A DNA stretch of 64,000 bases from Rhodotorula mucilaginosa. Taxonomy: Eukaryota > Basidiomycota > Microbotryomycetes > Sporidiobolales > Sporidiobolaceae. A program made the position numbers and the translations under genes. The notes below the pieces were generated by a model that saw only the letters and a list, made by a program, of their open reading frames with translations, ran no database searches and was not told the DNA's origin. Below are positions 57,664 through 64,000 of the stretch, piece by piece. Where the stretch lies: contig CP137865.1 of the NCBI GenBank assembly GCA_034406715.1, forward strand, positions 868,001 through 932,000. Reading direction: 5' to 3'. Position 1 is the first letter of the stretch, and the number at the start of each line of letters is the position of its first letter.

Positions 57664-58507
57664 TTGCCGCGCTACACTCGGACCGTTCGTGTATAACCTC
57701 GAATATCTATCGGTCGCACTGTGCTGTGCAGTCTCTGTCCCTTGTTGTTATTGCCCTTCTCGACCAAAGTCAACTTGTTGTGTGAATGCATTGCAGTCTG
57801 GTCACCTTTTGTGTGCATACACTTTCTTGTCAACCTCGGAGGTGGGCTGGAAAGGGGAGGAGTTTGAGAAGGTTGACGTTCCGCCGAAAAAGTTGTTTGG
57901 CCACACTGGCAGCCATGAGGTGCGTGCTTGTATAGACTTGTGGCTCGGGTGTCCCTCCACTGCTCGTGCCCCTTCTCCTCAGCTGACCAGCCATGCCGGT
58001 ACGTTTGGGGAGGGGGGGGGGGGACCCGCCGCGCGGTGCCTTCGCTAGGCGTCATTAGCGTGGGTCCGCCGCGGCTTGATTGCTTATCGATACTGTAGAC
58101 ATGCATGTGCATCTGACGCGAGCAGCTGCAGCAGACGCATGTGCATACAGTATGAGCAGACCGCCTGACCACTTTAAAGCTTCGCCGTCCCCCCGCGCTT
58201 CGAGCTGCGTGGGCCGCCTTTAATCACTTATGGCGCTAGTCCGCTTCTTGTAGTGAATCGTGATAGTACACCCAAAAAGTCTATGTCCGTTGAGCAGCTG
58301 CACATTGCCCGAACGCCTAAGCTCCTCGTTTGCCGCGGCAGCGGACTACGGCTGTTCGAGTTTCCCCTCTCTCGCTGCTTTGCCCGCTGCCACAGACTCT
58401 TCTGCTTACCTTGTGTGACGCGGGACAAGCACGCGGTCCTTCTGCTTCTTGCTTGCTAGCTGCTGGTCCCGCTCTTGACAATTTTGAGTTCCGAAGTCGA
58501 CGCGAAC
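57664..58507. other. Intergenic upstream of the MFS transporter, with G-run and repeated motif
   Basis: 844 bp, the longest gene-free stretch. It holds a G4-A-G12 run at 58007-58023, two copies of GCATGTGCAT (about 58103 and 58138) flanking a CAGCTG-containing segment, and T-rich pieces near 57730-57830. Likely 3' end of the lipase gene and regulatory DNA of the transporter. Open frames on both strands look spurious. Confidence 0.5.
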
Positions 58508-60946
58508 ATGTGGCGTGTGCCGCACCTCTTCTTCAAAGATGCGACCGGAAATCGGTGAGTGGAAGGAGGCGCTCTCCTTCTCGTTCGGTTCTGCGACTGA
58601 GCCCCGATCAATCTGACTGCGCAGTCTGATCTGGCTGGCGTCGACGGCTGCGGGATGCGGCTTCGTGCTGTTTGGGTGAGAAAGGAGGAACAAGCGGTAC
58701 TACAGCACACGGCTGGGAGCTGATCTCGGAGCAATCCAGATATGACCAGGGTGTCATGGGCGGTCTCATCTCCCTCGAGCGCTTTCTCGAGGTGAGCCAC
58801 TGTCCTTTCCGGGCGTGCGTTTCGGCGAAGAGAGCTCATCTCTCCCTTTCAGGTTTTTCCAGAGTGCAGAGATCCCGACATTGCCGGCATCACTGTCGCT
58901 GTGTACGAGCTGGGGTGCCTCCTCGGCGCTATCTGGACCATCGCCATGGGCGGTAAGAAATCCGCGCGCGCAACGAAGCCTCTCTCAAAGCTGACCAGCC
59001 TTGATCAGATCGCCTCGGCCGCAAGAACACGATCATGCTCGGAATGGTCGTGATGTGCGTAGGCGCCGCCAGTACGTCTTCCAAGCTGCTCTACTCGACA
59101 TGATCCCTATGCTGATGGAAGCTCGCAGTCATGTCGGCCTCGTTCGGTCTCGCCGAATTCATCGTGGGGCGAGTAATCGCCGGAGTGGGAAATGGCATGG
59201 TAATTGCGCAGCCCTCTCATAACCGCACGTTAAGCTACTGACATCGATTTCGACGCCATAGAATACGGCCACGATCCCGTCTCTCCAATCCGAACTCGCT
59301 CCGCCGCGCATTCGCGGCGCGCTCGTTCTCATCTCGGGCGCGCTGGTGGCAACCGGCATCGCCATCTCTTACGCTATCGAGTGCGTAATACCGACCTATG
59401 CGGTACATCGAGACATTCGCTGACGCAGTGAATGCATGCGAAGCCTCGGCTTCTTCTTCCTCGACGGCTCCGTCTCGTGGCGCGCTCCCCTCGCCTTCCA
59501 GATCCTTTTCGCGATCATGGTCATGATCTTCCTTCTCATGATTCCCGAGAGTCCAGCGTGGCTCGTCAAGCATTCCGAGCGCCACCCGGACTTCCGCCGA
59601 GAAGGAAGGGCGACGCTGGCGAGGATTTACGAGACGGACGAACACTCTGAGCACATCAATGGCCTTGTCGACGCGATGGATTCGGCTGCGGCACAAGTCG
59701 CCAACTCTCGCTTCAAAGATATCTTCACTCATGGTCCGACCCAGGTACCTTTACCAGGGGCAATCTTTTGGGAGCCGGCGAATTGTGGTAGCTGACTTCC
59801 TCCGCCACGGCCTCTTGCTGCAGAATTTCCGACGCGCGTCGCTCGGCTTCGTCGCTCAGATCCTACAACAAATCACGGGGTCCGGTAGCCCCTGCCTACT
59901 CCTCCACTAAGCTGGAATGCTGACTGCCGCTCCTGTTTTGCAGCATCAATCTGATCTCATACTATTCTGCAACTCTCTTCGAGCAAATTGGACTCTCGCC
60001 TTTACTTTCTCGATACCTTGCTCTTGCGAACGGGGTCGAGTACGCCTTGGCCGCATTCGCGTCGATCATGTTCGTCGACACCCTCGGTCGGAGGAAGACA
60101 ATGATCTGGGGCAGCATCGGCTGCGGAATCTGCATGGTGATCTTGACCGGGCTGGTACACGCTTCGGACAACGGCCAAAAGGCTTGTGGATACGCGGCTA
60201 CGGTGAGCGCTTCCGTTCGCGTCTTGCGGGATCGGATGCTCTTACGGGGAGATGGCTTCGCTCACGCCCTCTTTCTGGCTCCGCAGGTCTTCCTCTTCGT
60301 CTTCAATACCTCGTTCGCATTCGGCTGGCTCGGCAAGTGCATGCTCACTGTCTCCCTGTATCGCTCACGCTGGGTGCTGAGCTTCCCTCATGGCCCCGCA
60401 ACAGGTTCGGGCTGGCTTTATCCGTCCGAAATTTCGACCCTCGCCGTGCGCGCACAGGCGAACGGGCTGTCCACCTGTGCCAACTGGGTGAGCACATCGT
60501 GGTACCGCTACTCACTACCGGCAAGAAGGCTAATTGACTGACTCTCCGGACAGCTGGGCAATTTCCTCGTTGTCGAGATTACACCACCTGCATTTGCCGG
60601 CATCGGCGCCTACACCTACCTCATCTTCGCCGTCACGAACCTCTGCATCATCACGCCGATCTTGTACTTCTTCTTTCCGGAGACCGCCCGGCGCTCGCTC
60701 GAGGAGATCGACCTCATTTTCGCCGAAGCGTACAACGAGCAGCAAGAGAAAGGCGGCAACCGCCTCCTCGGCCACTACGTTGGGCATTCGATCCGCCGCC
60801 CGCATATTTCGGGTCGCGAGCTTGAGACGGCCCTCCAAGCGCAGTATGCTCTGGCGCGAGAGAAGATGCTGGTCGACTTGAAGGCGTTTTCGATTGAGCA
60901 CGTCGAAGAGGCGTCGACCACGCCGAGTAGCAAGGAGGAGGCGTAA
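58508..60946 (+). CDS. MFS sugar transporter
   Basis: Twelve-helix plasma-membrane transporter of the sugar porter family; substrate not predictable. Starts MWRVPHLFFKDATGN with a short cytosolic N-terminus. Family motifs in order: LFGYDQGVMGGLISLERFLE, YELGCLLGAIWTIAMGDRLG with RRK-type RKNTIMLG, AEFIVGRVIAGVGNG, TIPSLQSELAPPRIRGALVL, IPESPAWLVKHSE (PESPRWL box), LGFVAQILQQITGINLISYY, FVDTLGRRKTMIWGSIGCG, GWLYPSEISTLAVRAQANG and FFPETARRSLEEID. About ten exons, roughly 550 residues. One intron (60333-60403) starts with GC and joins AFGWLG to SGWLYPSE. The C-terminal tail is hydrophilic. Confidence 0.92.
60333..60403 (+). other. GC-AG intron in the MFS transporter gene
   Basis: GCAAGT donor, CAACAG acceptor. 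It is needed to join the FGWL helix to GWLYPSE in frame. Confidence 0.78.
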
Positions 60947-61313
60947 CGTAGTGCGCAGTATGCGTTTCGTGTAGATAGCAAAGCATAGACAACTCTACGA
61001 ACTGTTCCGACCCTCTTCAGTTGCACTACATGATCTGCAAGACCGTGTTCCCAGGAACGGGGTTCGTTCTGCGCCTCCCCTGCAGCTCGGAACCCATCGG
61101 CTTTCGTCGGTCCCTTTCATCGTCTCGCATCTCTCGCAATCTTTCGCCCTTTTCTCTCTCCCTCTTATCCACTTGCGCGCTGTCCCGACTCGTCCCCGTT
61201 CAGTAACAGAGACAAGGTGAGCCAGCACTGCGCATCTCGGACGATGTCGTGGCTGGTCCGGACTGACTCGCTCCCCTCTTTGCCCCACTCCCCGTCTCGC
61301 CCAAGCAGCAAAC
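60947..61313. promoter_or_regulatory. PUT2 promoter and leader
   Basis: 367 bp with C/T-rich stretches (61140-61200) typical of a strong core promoter, followed by a leader containing a likely intron. No coding content seen. Confidence 0.55.
61217..61308 (+). other. Likely 5'-UTR intron of PUT2
   Basis: GTGAGC donor at 61217, CTGAC at about 61263 and CAAGCAG acceptor ending at 61308, five nucleotides before the ATG in good context (CAAACATGGC). Confidence 0.65.
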
Positions 61314-63588
<2,275 letters not shown>

Positions 63589-64000
63589 AGCGGCGGCGAC
63601 GCTTGGTTGACGCGCGCGCGTCGGTGATGAAGAAGGGATGAAAAAAGAGGTGGCCGAAGATCGAGAAGGAGACGTTCGGCTTGGACTTTTGCTTTGCTAG
63701 CCCCCCCGTACATGTTGCAACGATATGAGACTGTTTCCGGACGTTATATTGGGAATTCTTTGACTGGTGTTCCGAGAGCGAGAGAAGCTGGATCCGCGCT
63801 TAGCGAGACGGAGCGAGACTACGGACGAGAGGCTAATACGGGCACGCCTGAACACAAAGGCGAGGCTGGGGAATCGGCGGTACAGACTTTGTCTTTGACA
63901 AGATAGAGTGTAGCGCTTCAACAAGCTGCGAGCTTCTGAACTTTGGCAGATGCGATCCGCGAAAGCCGTCCCAACAATGCCTCGCACGTCTGGTAGGGGT
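63589..64000. other. 3' flank of PUT2 to window end
   Basis: 412 bp. A purine-rich 3' UTR runs to about 63680, then unassigned sequence. Short frames exist on both strands, none recognisable. Confidence 0.4.

Noticed and set aside
57672-58172. 166-codon minus-strand frame in the transporter upstream region
   Set aside because: Starts in an unlikely context and has the composition of random reading through repeats and the G/C run.

Overview
The window is about 60% GC and packed with genes split by many short introns (mostly 50-100 nt, GT-AG, nearly all with a CTGAC branch site shortly before the acceptor). Gene content and intron style point to a basidiomycete yeast of the Pucciniomycotina, most likely a Microbotryomycete such as Rhodotorula, Rhodosporidium or Sporobolomyces. 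That placement is inference from style and family resemblance; no search was run. I see no rRNA or tRNA gene, transposon, viral relic or CRISPR array.

Layout. 0-5.7 kb: the end of an unrecognised acidic/Ser-rich protein (+), a secreted Gly/Tyr/Trp-repeat protein (-), the PP4 phosphatase catalytic subunit (-), and divergently the mitochondrial ribosomal protein uL13m (+). 6-10 kb: a large coiled-coil scaffold protein (+). 10.3-13.5 kb: RNA polymerase I subunit RPA43 (-) head to head with the 18S rRNA methyltransferase BUD23 (+), two ribosome-biogenesis genes sharing a 183-bp promoter. 14-20.5 kb: a PGC1-like glycerophosphodiesterase (-) and VID27 (-). 20.7-27.2 kb: a myosin II heavy chain (+). 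27.4-32.8 kb: two tandem F-box paralogues (-). 33-37.6 kb: a BOI-type SH3-SAM-PH protein with a likely C-terminal CH domain (-). 38-39.3 kb: a third F-box-like gene (-) with a TAG apparently interrupting its conserved C-terminus. 39.7-40.0 kb: a tiny mitochondrial membrane protein (-). 40.5-45.2 kb: a RhoGEF (-). 46.4-48.9 kb: a USP36-like deubiquitinase (-). 49.2-63.6 kb, all +: a short-chain dehydrogenase, battenin (BTN1/CLN3), a large class-3 lipase, a sugar-type MFS transporter and delta-1-pyrroline-5-carboxylate dehydrogenase (PUT2).

Functional themes. Myosin II, the BOI-like scaffold and the RhoGEF all belong to polarised growth and cytokinesis. RPA43, BUD23 and the USP36-like enzyme belong to nucleolar ribosome production. 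The GDPD and the lipase belong to lipid turnover. None of this is an operon; clustering is probably incidental except for divergent pairs with shared promoters.

Most exon joins were made by hand, by matching splice signals to preserved reading frame and family similarity. For RPA43, BUD23, VID27, the GDPD, MRPL23 and the secreted protein the exon lengths sum to complete codons. For the longer genes only outer coordinates and clear joins are given.
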